From: Geodermatophilus aquaeductus
GTDB taxonomy: Bacteria; Actinomycetota; Actinomycetes; Mycobacteriales; Geodermatophilaceae
NCBI RefSeq assembly: GCF_900182545.1
Contig: NZ_FXTJ01000001.1
Span: 620,001-684,000, forward strand
Direction of reading: 5' to 3'
Length of the DNA stretch: 64,000 bases
Part shown: positions 22,441 through 30,034 of the stretch, in pieces
How positions within the stretch are numbered: position 1 is the first letter of the stretch
Layout of the letters: each line of letters starts with the position of its first letter
Translations under genes and position numbers: made by a program
The notes under the pieces: generated by a model
Told to the model about the DNA's origin: nothing
The model's database searches: none
Seen by the model: only the letters and a program-made list of their open reading frames with translations

Positions 22441-24306
22441 TCAGCCGAGCAGGCGGGTGAGCGCGGGGCCGAGGTCGCGCACGGTGCGCACCATCTGCGC
22501 CGTCCCCCCGCCCCGGGCGGCCAGCGCGCGGGCCGCCTCCTCCGCCTCCGGCGTGGGCAGCGGGCAGAGGACGTCGAGCCGGTCGATGCCGGCCAGCGCG
22601 GTCTCGGGCGGGTCGCCGGTGGTGTGCAGGCAGTCCGAGAGCAGCACGACCACCCGCTCGTCGGCGACCTCGGGCGCCAGCTGCAGCCGGGCGGCCCGCA
22701 GCGCTGCCGACAGGTCGGTCATCCCGTGCCCGCGCAGCCCGATCAGGTGCGTGACCACGTCCTCGGCGGCGCGCCGCTGCCCCGGCCGCTGCACGACGTC
22801 GACCTCCCGGCCGAAGGTGAGCAGGCTGGTGCGCAGCTTCTCGTCGCCGGTGAGGACGACGCCTGCCGCGGCCACCGCGGCGATCGCCACGCCGAGCCCG
22901 GTCATCGAGCCCGACGTGTCGACGGCGAGGCAGACCGTGCGCCGGTGACCGGTCCACCGGCGCGTGACCAGGTCGCCCTCGGCCAGCGGCGTCCCGACGT
23001 CCCAGCGGTCCAGCGTGCGGTCGAGGTCCAGGTCGCCGTCGCCGCGGCGGTCGGGCACCAGCCGCCGCGTGCCGCGCGTCCGTGCGCGTCCCACCCGGCC
23101 GACCTGCACGAACACCCGCGCGGCCAGCCGCTGGGCCGCCGTCCGCAGCTCCCGGTCGGTCGCCGCGGCGAGGTCGGTGAGCAGCGCGGCCGCGGCGTCG
23201 GCGTCCTCGGCCATCAGCGCGGCGAAGGCCTCCTCGTCGAGCTCGCCGACCTCCGGGCTGACCTCCTCGAAGGAGTCGTGCCGGGCGGCCATCTCCCGCC
23301 GGCTGGTCTGCCGGCGGCGGCCGCCGCCCGAGCGGTCGCGGCGCAGCGAGGACGGTGAGTCGGTGCCCGCCGGGGACTCCGGCGGGCCCTCACCTTTTCC
23401 CTGGTCACCACCACCCGAGGTCTCGCCGGGCGACTGCTGGTCGCCGTCCGGTGGCGGGGCGTCCGGCGGCCAGACGTCGTCGAGGATGTCGTCGATGACC
23501 GCCTCGGGCGTGCGCTCCACGCCGTCGGCGACGCGGATCCGCCCCGACAGGGCGGCGTACGCGGCGTCGCGGGCGGTCTCGCGGGCGCCCTCGGCGCCGA
23601 GGCCGGACTGCCCGCGGACGTCGAGCAGGCCCCCGAGCAGCAGCACGAGGTCGGTGGCGCCGCGCACCGAGGAGCCCATCCGGACGTCGCGGTGCCCGCG
23701 GGTGGCCCGCACCAGCCGGACGGCGAGGCCGATGAGCGCCGGCGGCGCCCCCGTGACGGCGGCGACGATGGCCCGCTCGGCGTCGGCGTCCTGGTAGCCG
23801 AGGACGACGCGGCACATCCGGTCGGCGATCGCCTGGCCCACGCGCGCGGTACCGATCGCGTCGAAGGGGTTCATCGCGGCGATGAGCCGGAAGCCGGCGG
23901 CGGCGCGCACGTGCCCGAGGCGCGGCACGGTGATCTCGCCCTCGGTGAGCACGGTGATGAGGACGTTGAGCGTCTCCTCGGGGATGCGGTTGAGCTCCTC
24001 GAGGTAGAGCAGCCCGTGCCCGCGCATCGCCGTGAGCAGCGGGCCGTCGGTGAAGCTCCCGGGCACGTACCCCTCGGCGAGGACGGCGGCCGGGTCGTAC
24101 TGGCCGATCAGCCGCGCCGGCGTGAGCTCGGCGTTGCCCTCGACGAAGACGACCTCCTGGCCGGCCTCGGCCGCGATCGAGCGCAGCAGGGTGGACTTGC
24201 CCGTGCCCGGCGGGCCCTCCAGGACGACGTGCCGGTTGGTGCGCAGCGCCACGGTGAGCACCTCGCGCTCCCGGCGCAGCCCGATGACCGGGTGCGGCGC
24301 GGTCAC
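22441..24306 (-). CDS. Fused MoxR-type AAA+ ATPase and VWA domain protein
   Basis: A 621-residue protein. The N-terminal AAA+ domain has Walker A GPPGTGKST (31-39), Walker B LLYLEELNRIP and sensor AAMNPFDAIGTARV. A charged, Gly/Pro-rich linker follows, then a C-terminal von Willebrand A domain with the metal-binding motif LAVDTSGSM and VVVLLSDCLHTTGDPPET. Such chelatase-like pairs assemble or activate metalloenzymes or complexes; here both parts are in one chain. GTG at 24306 has GAGGAGGGA upstream. It lies between the second NDMA-type dehydrogenase and nitronate monooxygenase. The client is unknown. Confidence 0.87.
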   Translation of the reverse strand: MTAPHPVIGLRREREVLTVALRTNRHVVLEGPPGTGKSTLLRSIAAEAGQEVVFVEGNAELTPARLIGQYDPAAVLAEGYVPGSFTDGPLLTAMRGHGLLYLEELNRIPEETLNVLITVLTEGEITVPRLGHVRAAAGFRLIAAMNPFDAIGTARVGQAIADRMCRVVLGYQDADAERAIVAAVTGAPPALIGLAVRLVRATRGHRDVRMGSSVRGATDLVLLLGGLLDVRGQSGLGAEGARETARDAAYAALSGRIRVADGVERTPEAVIDDILDDVWPPDAPPPDGDQQSPGETSGGGDQGKGEGPPESPAGTDSPSSLRRDRSGGGRRRQTSRREMAARHDSFEEVSPEVGELDEEAFAALMAEDADAAAALLTDLAAATDRELRTAAQRLAARVFVQVGRVGRARTRGTRRLVPDRRGDGDLDLDRTLDRWDVGTPLAEGDLVTRRWTGHRRTVCLAVDTSGSMTGLGVAIAAVAAAGVVLTGDEKLRTSLLTFGREVDVVQRPGQRRAAEDVVTHLIGLRGHGMTDLSAALRAARLQLAPEVADERVVVLLSDCLHTTGDPPETALAGIDRLDVLCPLPTPEAEEAARALAARGGGTAQMVRTVRDLGPALTRLLG

Positions 24307-24329
24307 GCGGTCCCTCCTCTGGTCGGCGC

Positions 24330-24372
24330 GATCTGCACACACGGGGCCCTCATGACCCCGAGTGTGCAGATC
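24330..24372 (-). terminator. Hairpin between dehydrogenase and AAA-VWA gene
   Basis: GATCTGCACAC (24330-24340) and GTGTGCAGATC (24362-24372) are perfect arms with a further GGGG/CCCC pairing inside. It starts 20 bases after the dehydrogenase stop and may terminate or attenuate transcription before the AAA-VWA gene. Confidence 0.5.
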
Positions 24373-24391
24373 CCGCGGGCGCGGGGCGCGC

Positions 24392-25531
24392 TCAGGCGGG
24401 CGCACCGTCGAGCGGCGGGGTGTCGTAGATGATCACGCCGCGGATGTTCTTGCCGTTCACGAGGTCCTCGTAGCCCTGGTTGACCTCGTCGAGCGTGTAG
24501 GTCTGGGTGATCAGCTCGTCGAGCTTGAGGTCGCCGGACCGGTACAGCTCGATCATCTTCGGGATGTCGTGGAACGGGTCGCCCGAGCCGAACAGGCTGC
24601 CCTTCACGGTCTTCTCGAAGAGGGTCAGCAGCGAGCTGCTGAGCTCGATGTTGTTCTTCGTCGGGTCGGCCAGGCCGGTGATCACGGCCGTGCCGCCCTT
24701 GCGGATGGTGTTCACCGCGTCGGTGACCACCTTCGCGTCCACGACGCCCACGGTGATGATCGCCTTGTCCGCCCCGACGCCGTGGGTGAGCTCCTGGACG
24801 AGCTCCTGCGCCTCCTCGGCGGTCTCGCAGGAGTGCGTGGCGCCCAGCTGCTCGGCGGCCTCGCGCTTGTTGGGCAGCGGGTCGACGGCGACGACGTTGC
24901 GCGCCCCGGCCAGCGCCGCGCCCTGCACGCTGTTGATGCCGATCCCGCCGATGCCGTAGATGACGATCGTGTCGCCGGGCTCGGTGGCCGCCGCGTGCAC
25001 CGCCGACCCCCAGCCGGTGGGGACGCCGCAGCCGATGAGCACGACCTTGTCCAGCGGCAGGTCCGGGTCGACCTTGACCGCGGAGTTCTCGCTGATGACC
25101 GCGCGCTCGGAGAACGTGCCCAGCATGCACATGCCGCCGTAGTCGTTGCCGTCGTCGTCGTGGAAGCGGTAAGTGCCGTCGGGGAGGTTCCCGATCAGGA
25201 TCGACGCGCCCATGTCGCAGAGGTTCGACTTCCCCGTCGAGCACCAGCGGCAGTGGCCGCACACCGGCAGGAACGAGCAGACGACGTGGTCGCCGGGCTG
25301 CAGCCGGGTCACGCCGGGGCCGACCTTCTCGATGACCCCGGCGCCCTCGTGCCCGCCGACGATGGGGAACTGCGGGACGATGTCGCCGTGCCGCAGGTGC
25401 TCGTCGGAGTGGCACAGGCCCGCGGCGACGTACCGGATGAGCACCTCCCCGGCCTTGGGCTCGTCGAGCTCGAGCTCGGTGATCTCGAACGGCTGCCCGG
25501 TGTCCCGGAGTACGGCTGCCCTGGTCCTCAT
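24392..25531 (-). CDS. Second NDMA-dependent (mycofactocin-type) alcohol dehydrogenase
   Basis: A 379-residue zinc MDR enzyme. Catalytic ligands Cys40 (GLCHSDEHL) and His61-Glu62 (GGHEGAG), structural zinc cysteines CGHCRWCSTGKSNLC and the nucleotide motif GIGGIGINSVQGA are intact. It parallels the enzyme at 17181 domain for domain but is clearly diverged, so the pair is not a recent duplication. Assigned to the NDMA-type group with bound nicotinamide and mycofactocin as likely acceptor. ATG at 25531; it is a single gene followed by a hairpin. Confidence 0.88.
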   Translation of the reverse strand: MRTRAAVLRDTGQPFEITELELDEPKAGEVLIRYVAAGLCHSDEHLRHGDIVPQFPIVGGHEGAGVIEKVGPGVTRLQPGDHVVCSFLPVCGHCRWCSTGKSNLCDMGASILIGNLPDGTYRFHDDDGNDYGGMCMLGTFSERAVISENSAVKVDPDLPLDKVVLIGCGVPTGWGSAVHAAATEPGDTIVIYGIGGIGINSVQGAALAGARNVVAVDPLPNKREAAEQLGATHSCETAEEAQELVQELTHGVGADKAIITVGVVDAKVVTDAVNTIRKGGTAVITGLADPTKNNIELSSSLLTLFEKTVKGSLFGSGDPFHDIPKMIELYRSGDLKLDELITQTYTLDEVNQGYEDLVNGKNIRGVIIYDTPPLDGAPA

Positions 25532-25650
25532 CGACGCTCCCGTCCCTGGCCGCCGTCGCCGGCGGCTCCTCCTCGGCCCGGTCATCGTCGGGATCCGGGT
25601 GTGACCGGGACCACCCCCGGACGGGGGGAGGACCGCGCCTGCCGTCGGGC

Positions 25651-26043
25651 TCAGGCGTCCCGCGGTCCGCCGGGGGACCGCCTCGCACCGGCCGGGCGTC
25701 TCGACCGGGGCAGGCCCTCCACCACCAGCTCGTAGGAGTTGTGCACCAGCTCGTCGACGAGCTCCCGCGTCACCCCGCCACCGGCACGCACGGTCAGCCA
25801 ATGCCTCTTGTCCAGGTAGCGGGCGGGGACGACCTCGTCGTACCGCTGCTGCAGCGCCCTGCTGTGCTCGGGCTCGCACTTCAGCGTCACGACGGGCTCA
25901 CCGGGCGCCTCGGTCGCGAGCAGGAACACCTTGCCGGCGACCTTGAACACCTCGTACTCGGGCCCGAACGGGTGCTCGTGCGTCACTGCCGGGAGCGCCG
26001 CGGCGGTCCCCATCGCGATCTCGAGCAGCTCTCCGCCGTCCAC
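25651..26043 (-). CDS. MmcQ/YjbR family protein
   Basis: A 130-residue protein of the MmcQ/YjbR (CyaY-like fold) family: HEHPFGPEYEVFKVAGKVFLLA, VTLKCEPEHSRALQQRY, a DKRHWLTV strand and a C-terminal VDELVHNSYELVVEGL. Members are small cytosolic proteins, proposed to bind DNA on structural grounds, without a firm function. The last 20 residues are Arg/Pro-rich and unconserved. Confidence 0.82.
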   Translation of the reverse strand: MDGGELLEIAMGTAAALPAVTHEHPFGPEYEVFKVAGKVFLLATEAPGEPVVTLKCEPEHSRALQQRYDEVVPARYLDKRHWLTVRAGGGVTRELVDELVHNSYELVVEGLPRSRRPAGARRSPGGPRDA

Positions 26044-26079
26044 GCCGTGCAGCCTGCCGCATGGAGCCGACCGGCGGCC

Positions 26080-26664
26080 TCAGCCGCGGGGACGCGGCAG
26101 GACGCGGTGGGCCTCGCCTGCCCGCGCCGGGTCGAGCGGGACGGCGCTGGTGAGGACGGCGGACCCCAGGCGCAGGACGCCGTCGGACAGCGGCGCGCAG
26201 CGCACTCCCCCGCGGCCGCGCATGCCGCGGTGCGCCCCGGGGGCGAGGACGGTGTCCAGCCAGGCGCACGGGTTGGCCGGGCGGCCGCCCCGGAGGACGA
26301 CGCCGCCCTCGCCGCAGTCCAGCGCGAACTCCTCGCCGCGCAGCGCCTCCACCTCGGCGCCGCGCAGGACCACGTTGCGGCGGGTCAGCAGCGGGTCGAG
26401 CGGGCCGCTGCCCAGTTCGGCAGCGAGTGCCTCCACCGACTCGGCGGCCAGCACGGTGACGGCGGCGTCGCGGTGCGCGGCCCGGCCGGCGTAGCGGTCG
26501 CCGACGATGCCGTGCCCCGCGCGGACCTCCACCCGCTCCACGCGGTCGCCGTCCTGGGCCGGCACCACGCCGCCCGGCCGTCCGTCGTACCGGTGCACCG
26601 GCGAGACCAGCAGCCCCACCACCTCGACCTCGTACCGGTGGACGAGTGCGGCAGAAATGGCCAT
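26080..26664 (-). CDS. MOSC domain protein
   Basis: Up to 194 residues. VEVVGLLVSPVHRYDGRPGG opens the MOSC fold, and RAGHGIVGDRYAG, LTRRNVVLRG and an ending with RGMRGRGGVRCAPLSDGVLRLG follow; NPCAWLD carries the conserved Cys expected to bind molybdenum cofactor. MOSC proteins move or bind sulfur and Moco. The ATG at 26664 lies in the middle of palindrome copy 2, so GTG at 26622 (180 residues) may be the real start. It follows xdhC closely on the same strand, in keeping with a role in molybdoenzyme maturation. Confidence 0.82.
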   Translation of the reverse strand: MAISAALVHRYEVEVVGLLVSPVHRYDGRPGGVVPAQDGDRVERVEVRAGHGIVGDRYAGRAAHRDAAVTVLAAESVEALAAELGSGPLDPLLTRRNVVLRGAEVEALRGEEFALDCGEGGVVLRGGRPANPCAWLDTVLAPGAHRGMRGRGGVRCAPLSDGVLRLGSAVLTSAVPLDPARAGEAHRVLPRPRG

Positions 26665-26673
26665 TTCTGCCGC
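26648..26673. repeat. TGGCCA-centred palindrome, copy 2 (perfect)
   Basis: A perfect 26-base palindrome with core AGAAATGGCCATTTCT and flanks GCGGC/GCCGC. It starts five bases downstream of the XdhC stop and overlaps the possible ATG of the MOSC gene. Confidence 0.85.
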
Positions 26674-26678
26674 GCTGC

Positions 26679-27800
26679 TCACCGGTCGGCGGTGCGGTGG
26701 ATCGGGCCCTCGATGCCGGTCAGCCGCTCTCCCGAACCGCCCCAGCGCCCCGCGATGATCTCCGCGGCGATCGACACGGCGGTCTCCTCGGGCGTGCGCG
26801 CCCCGAGATCGAGGCCGATCGGCGAGGACAGCCGGCCCAGCTCCGCCTCGCTCAGCCCCGCCTCGCGCAGCCGCTCCAGCCGCTCGTCGTGGGTGCGCCG
26901 CGACCCCATCGCGCCGACGTAGGCGACCGGCAGGCGCAGCGCGACCTCCAGCAGCGGGACGTCGAACTTCGGGTCGTGGGTGAGCACGCACAGCACGGTG
27001 CGCTCGTCGATGCGCCCGGCCTCGACCTCGGCCTGCAGGTAGCGGTGCGGCCACTCGACGACGACCTCGTGGGCGTCGGGGAAGCGGCGGGCGGTGGCGA
27101 ACACCGGGCGGGCGTCGCACACGGTCACCCGGTAGCCCAGGAACGCACCGACCCGGGCGACGGCAGCGGCGAAGTCGATGGCGCCGAACACGACCATCCG
27201 CGCCGGCGGGGCGAAGGAGGAGACGAACAGCGTGAGCTCGTCGCCGCGCCGCTCGCCGTCGTGGCCGTAGGTCAGCGTGGCGGTGCGGCCGGCGGCGAGC
27301 ATGCCGCGGGCGTCGGCGGCGACGGCGTCGTCGAGGCGCTGCAGGCCGAGGGTGCCCGACGCGCGGTCGGGCCAGAGCACCAGGCGGCGGCCGAGGCGGT
27401 CGTCGGGTCCGCGCACGCAGGTGACGACGGCGACCGGCTCGTGCCGGCCCACCGACTCGGCGATCTCCCCGAGCTCGGGGAACGACTCGCGCGAGACCGG
27501 CTCGACGAAGACGTCGAGGATCCCGCCGCAGGTCAGCCCGACGGCGAACGCGTCGTCGTCGCTGACGCCGTAGCGCTCCAGCGTCGGGACGCCGGACTCG
27601 ACGACGTCCTTGGCCTCCTCGTACACCGCGCCCTCGACACAGCCGCCGGACACGCTGCCCACCGCCGTGCCGTCGGGACCGACGAGCATCGCCGCCCCGG
27701 CCGGCCGCGGCGCGGAGCGCCAGGTGGCCACGACCGTCCCCATCCCGACCGTCTCCCCGGCCTGCCACCAGCCGACCAGGTCGTCCAGCACCTCACGCAC
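26679..27800 (-). CDS. XdhC/CoxF family molybdoenzyme maturation protein
   Basis: A 373-residue XdhC-type protein. The N-terminal XdhC domain has GTVVATWRSAPRPAGAAMLV, GSVSGGCVEGAVYEEA and LTCGGILDVFVEP. The C-terminal Rossmann domain has MVVFGAIDFAAAVARVGAFLGY, VLCVLTHDPKFDVP and VAYVGAMGSRRTHDERLERL. XdhC binds Moco, helps its sulfuration and inserts it into xanthine- or CO-dehydrogenase-like enzymes. Its start overlaps the VWA gene by eight bases, so CoxD-, CoxE-, XdhC- and MOSC-like genes form one operon. The enzyme served is not in the window. Confidence 0.9.
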   Translation of the reverse strand: MREVLDDLVGWWQAGETVGMGTVVATWRSAPRPAGAAMLVGPDGTAVGSVSGGCVEGAVYEEAKDVVESGVPTLERYGVSDDDAFAVGLTCGGILDVFVEPVSRESFPELGEIAESVGRHEPVAVVTCVRGPDDRLGRRLVLWPDRASGTLGLQRLDDAVAADARGMLAAGRTATLTYGHDGERRGDELTLFVSSFAPPARMVVFGAIDFAAAVARVGAFLGYRVTVCDARPVFATARRFPDAHEVVVEWPHRYLQAEVEAGRIDERTVLCVLTHDPKFDVPLLEVALRLPVAYVGAMGSRRTHDERLERLREAGLSEAELGRLSSPIGLDLGARTPEETAVSIAAEIIAGRWGGSGERLTGIEGPIHRTADR

Positions 27801-28875
27801 GCGAGATCACTCCTGACAACTCCTCGAAGGCGGCCAGGCTGTGGCCCGACACGAACGCGTCAACCGACGGGAGCGCCGCCTGCATCCCGCCGGTCAGCGG
27901 CTCGTAGCCGGCCCGGCCCTTGTGCGGGTTGACCCAGACGACGGCGTGCGCCAGCCGGCGCAGCCGCGCCATCTGCTCGCGCAGCAGGTCGGGGCTCCCC
28001 CGCTCCCAGCCGTCGCTGCACACCACGACGACGGCGCCCCGGGCGGTGCCGCGCTGACCCCACCGGTCGAGGAAGGCCTTGAGCACCTCCCCGAGCCGCG
28101 TGCCGCCGGACCAGTCGGGGATCGCGGTCCCGCTGGCCGCGAGCGCCCGGTCGGGGTCGCGCAGCCGCATCTCCCGGGTCACGCGGGTCAGCCGGGTGCC
28201 GATCGTGAAGACCTCGGTGGAGGCCGGCCGGGCGCGCGCCGCCGCGTGGGCGAAGCGCAGCAGCGCGTCGGCGTAGGGGCTCATCGAGCCGGAGACGTCG
28301 ACGAGCAGCACCACCCGCCGCGGCCGGGGCCGGGCCCGCCGGTGCAGCAGCCGGGTCACCTCGCCGCCGTCGCGCAGCGCCCGCCGCACCGTGCGCGCCG
28401 GGTGCACCGAGCCGTGCGCCGACGGCCGCCGGCGGCGGGCCGGGCGCATCGGCGACGCCGGGCGCACCAGCGCGAACAGCCGCCGCAGGTGCTCGCGCTC
28501 GGCCGGGGTCAGGTCGGCGACGTCGCGCTGGCGCAGCACCTCGTCGGCGGACGCGGCGACGGCGAGGTCGGCGGGGTCCTCGCCCTCCTCGCCGGCTCCG
28601 CCGCCCTCCTCGAGCGGCGCGCTGACGGCGGTCCGCGGCGGGGCCGACGCCGGGGGGCGTCCCCGCCGCGGGGCCTCGCCGCCGAAGTACGCGCTGAAGG
28701 CGGCGTCGTAGCGGTCGAGGTCGTCGGGGCCCGAGCACAGTGTCAGGCGGCCGGCCCAGTAGACGGCGGTGGCGTCCAGGACGTCGAGCGCCGCCACGGC
28801 CGCGAGCATGGCCTCGACCCGGTCCGGGGAGGCGCTGACACCGGCGGCGCGCAGCGTGCGGGCGAACCCCAGCAC
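27793..28875 (-). CDS. CoxE-like VWA domain protein
   Basis: About 360 residues. The N-terminal part has FARTLRAAGVSASPDRVEAML, then an acidic/Gly linker and a C-terminal von Willebrand A domain with VVLLVDVSGSMSPYADALLRFAHA (metal-binding DxSxS) and VVVVCSDGWERGSPDLL. This is the CoxE type that works with the MoxR ATPase CoxD in maturing molybdenum hydroxylases. An in-frame GTG at 28974 would add 33 residues, but that stretch is encoded by a REP-like repeat (28906-28958), so the GTG at 28875 is preferred with moderate certainty. Confidence 0.83.
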   Translation of the reverse strand: MLGFARTLRAAGVSASPDRVEAMLAAVAALDVLDATAVYWAGRLTLCSGPDDLDRYDAAFSAYFGGEAPRRGRPPASAPPRTAVSAPLEEGGGAGEEGEDPADLAVAASADEVLRQRDVADLTPAEREHLRRLFALVRPASPMRPARRRRPSAHGSVHPARTVRRALRDGGEVTRLLHRRARPRPRRVVLLVDVSGSMSPYADALLRFAHAAARARPASTEVFTIGTRLTRVTREMRLRDPDRALAASGTAIPDWSGGTRLGEVLKAFLDRWGQRGTARGAVVVVCSDGWERGSPDLLREQMARLRRLAHAVVWVNPHKGRAGYEPLTGGMQAALPSVDAFVSGHSLAAFEELSGVISRA

Positions 28876-28905
28876 GACGGCGACGACACCGTGACGTGCT
28901 GGAAC

Positions 28906-28958
28906 GACCCCGTCCGGAGGCTCGCCCTGAGCTCGCGAAGGGTGAGAGGGACGGGGTC
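28906..28958. repeat. REP-like inverted repeat, copy A
   Basis: Outer arms GACCCCGTCC and GGACGGGGTC (perfect) enclose a second stem built around CCCTGAGC...GCGAAGGGTG. A related element is at 55556-55607. The inner core resembles the CCTGAGC-N5-GAAGGG repeat widespread in high-GC bacteria. It lies at the junction of the MoxR and VWA genes. Confidence 0.7.
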
Positions 28959-28963
28959 CTTCG

Positions 28964-29893
28964 TCAGGCGCCACCGAAGAGCGCTCCCCGCGCGAGCGAG
29001 TGCACCCGGTCGGTGTCCTCGCGGTACTTGATCACCGCGCCGAGCGTGCGCGCGGCGAGATCGGGGTCGAGGTCGCGGGCGCCCAGGGCGTGCAGCGCGG
29101 TGGCCCAGTCCATGGCCTCGGCGACACCGGGCGGCTTGAGCAGGTCCAGCGTCCGCAGCTTCGCCGTCGCCCGGGCCACCTCGCGGGCCAACTGCTCGGT
29201 GACCTCCGGCAGCCGGGTGCGCAGGATGGCCACCTCGCGGTCGAAGTCGGGGTGCTCGAGCCAGTGGTAGAGGCAGCGGCGCTTGAGCGCGTCGTGCACC
29301 TCGCGGGTGCGGTTGGAGGTCAGCACCACCAGCGGCGGGACGTCGGCGCGCACGGTGCCCAGCTCCGGGATGGAGATGGTGAAGTCGGAGAGGACCTCGA
29401 GCAGGAACGCCTCGAACTCGTCGTCGGCGCGGTCGACCTCGTCGACCAGCAGCACGCTCGGGGAGTCCTCCAGCGCCTGCAGCAGCGGCCGGGCGAGCAG
29501 GAACCGCCGGTCGTAGAGCGAGGCCTCCAGCGACGCGGTGTCGGCCGTGGCGTGGGCGGCCTCGGCGGCGCGCAGGTGCAGCAGCTGGCGGCCGAAGTCC
29601 CAGTCATAGAGCGCCTGGCTGGCCTCGAGGCCCTCGTAGCACTGCAGCCGGTACAGCGGACGGCCGGTGATCGTGGCCAGCGCCCGTGCCAGCGCGGTCT
29701 TGCCGACGCCGGCCTCGCCCTCCAGGAACAGCGGCCGGCGCATGACCAGCGCCAGGTAGGCCGCGGTGGCCAGGCCCTCGTCGGGCAGGTAGCCGGTCGA
29801 CCGGAGCGCGGCGGCCAGCTCCTCGGGGCCGCCGGGGAGGCCGTCGGTCCGGGTCGACGGCGCAGCCGTGGTCTCGGTCACGCCGCCGAGCAT
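28964..29893 (-). CDS. CoxD-like MoxR family AAA+ ATPase
   Basis: A 309-residue ATPase with Walker A LEGEAGVGKTALARALA, Walker B VLLVDEVDRADDEFEAFLLEVL and sensor 1 VVLTSNRTREVHDALKRRC. The spacing and the YRLQCYEGLEASQALYDWDF segment are characteristic of CoxD, which acts with CoxE during assembly of the copper-molybdenum site of CO dehydrogenase or of related enzymes. ATG at 29893 with AGGTGGG directly before; GTG at 29881 is an alternative. First gene of the CoxD-CoxE-XdhC-MOSC operon. Confidence 0.88.
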   Translation of the reverse strand: MLGGVTETTAAPSTRTDGLPGGPEELAAALRSTGYLPDEGLATAAYLALVMRRPLFLEGEAGVGKTALARALATITGRPLYRLQCYEGLEASQALYDWDFGRQLLHLRAAEAAHATADTASLEASLYDRRFLLARPLLQALEDSPSVLLVDEVDRADDEFEAFLLEVLSDFTISIPELGTVRADVPPLVVLTSNRTREVHDALKRRCLYHWLEHPDFDREVAILRTRLPEVTEQLAREVARATAKLRTLDLLKPPGVAEAMDWATALHALGARDLDPDLAARTLGAVIKYREDTDRVHSLARGALFGGA

Positions 29894-29945
29894 CCCACCT
29901 GACCAGGGACGCGACCCGGTGCCCCCGCAACGGTTGCAGACGACA

Positions 29946-29983
29946 CGGCGGCCGGCCGGGAGTCGTCGTCTCCGGCCGGCCGC
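29946..29983 (-). terminator. Hairpin after the PRC-barrel gene
   Basis: GGCGGCCGGCCGG and CCGGCCGGCCGCC arms around GAGTCGTCGTCT, located 50 bases downstream of the PRC-barrel stop and upstream of the CoxD-like gene. Confidence 0.6.
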
Positions 29984-30034
29984 CGCCGCCTGTGCTGCGC
30001 CCGGTCAGGTCCGGGCGGTGGTGCTGTTACCGGT

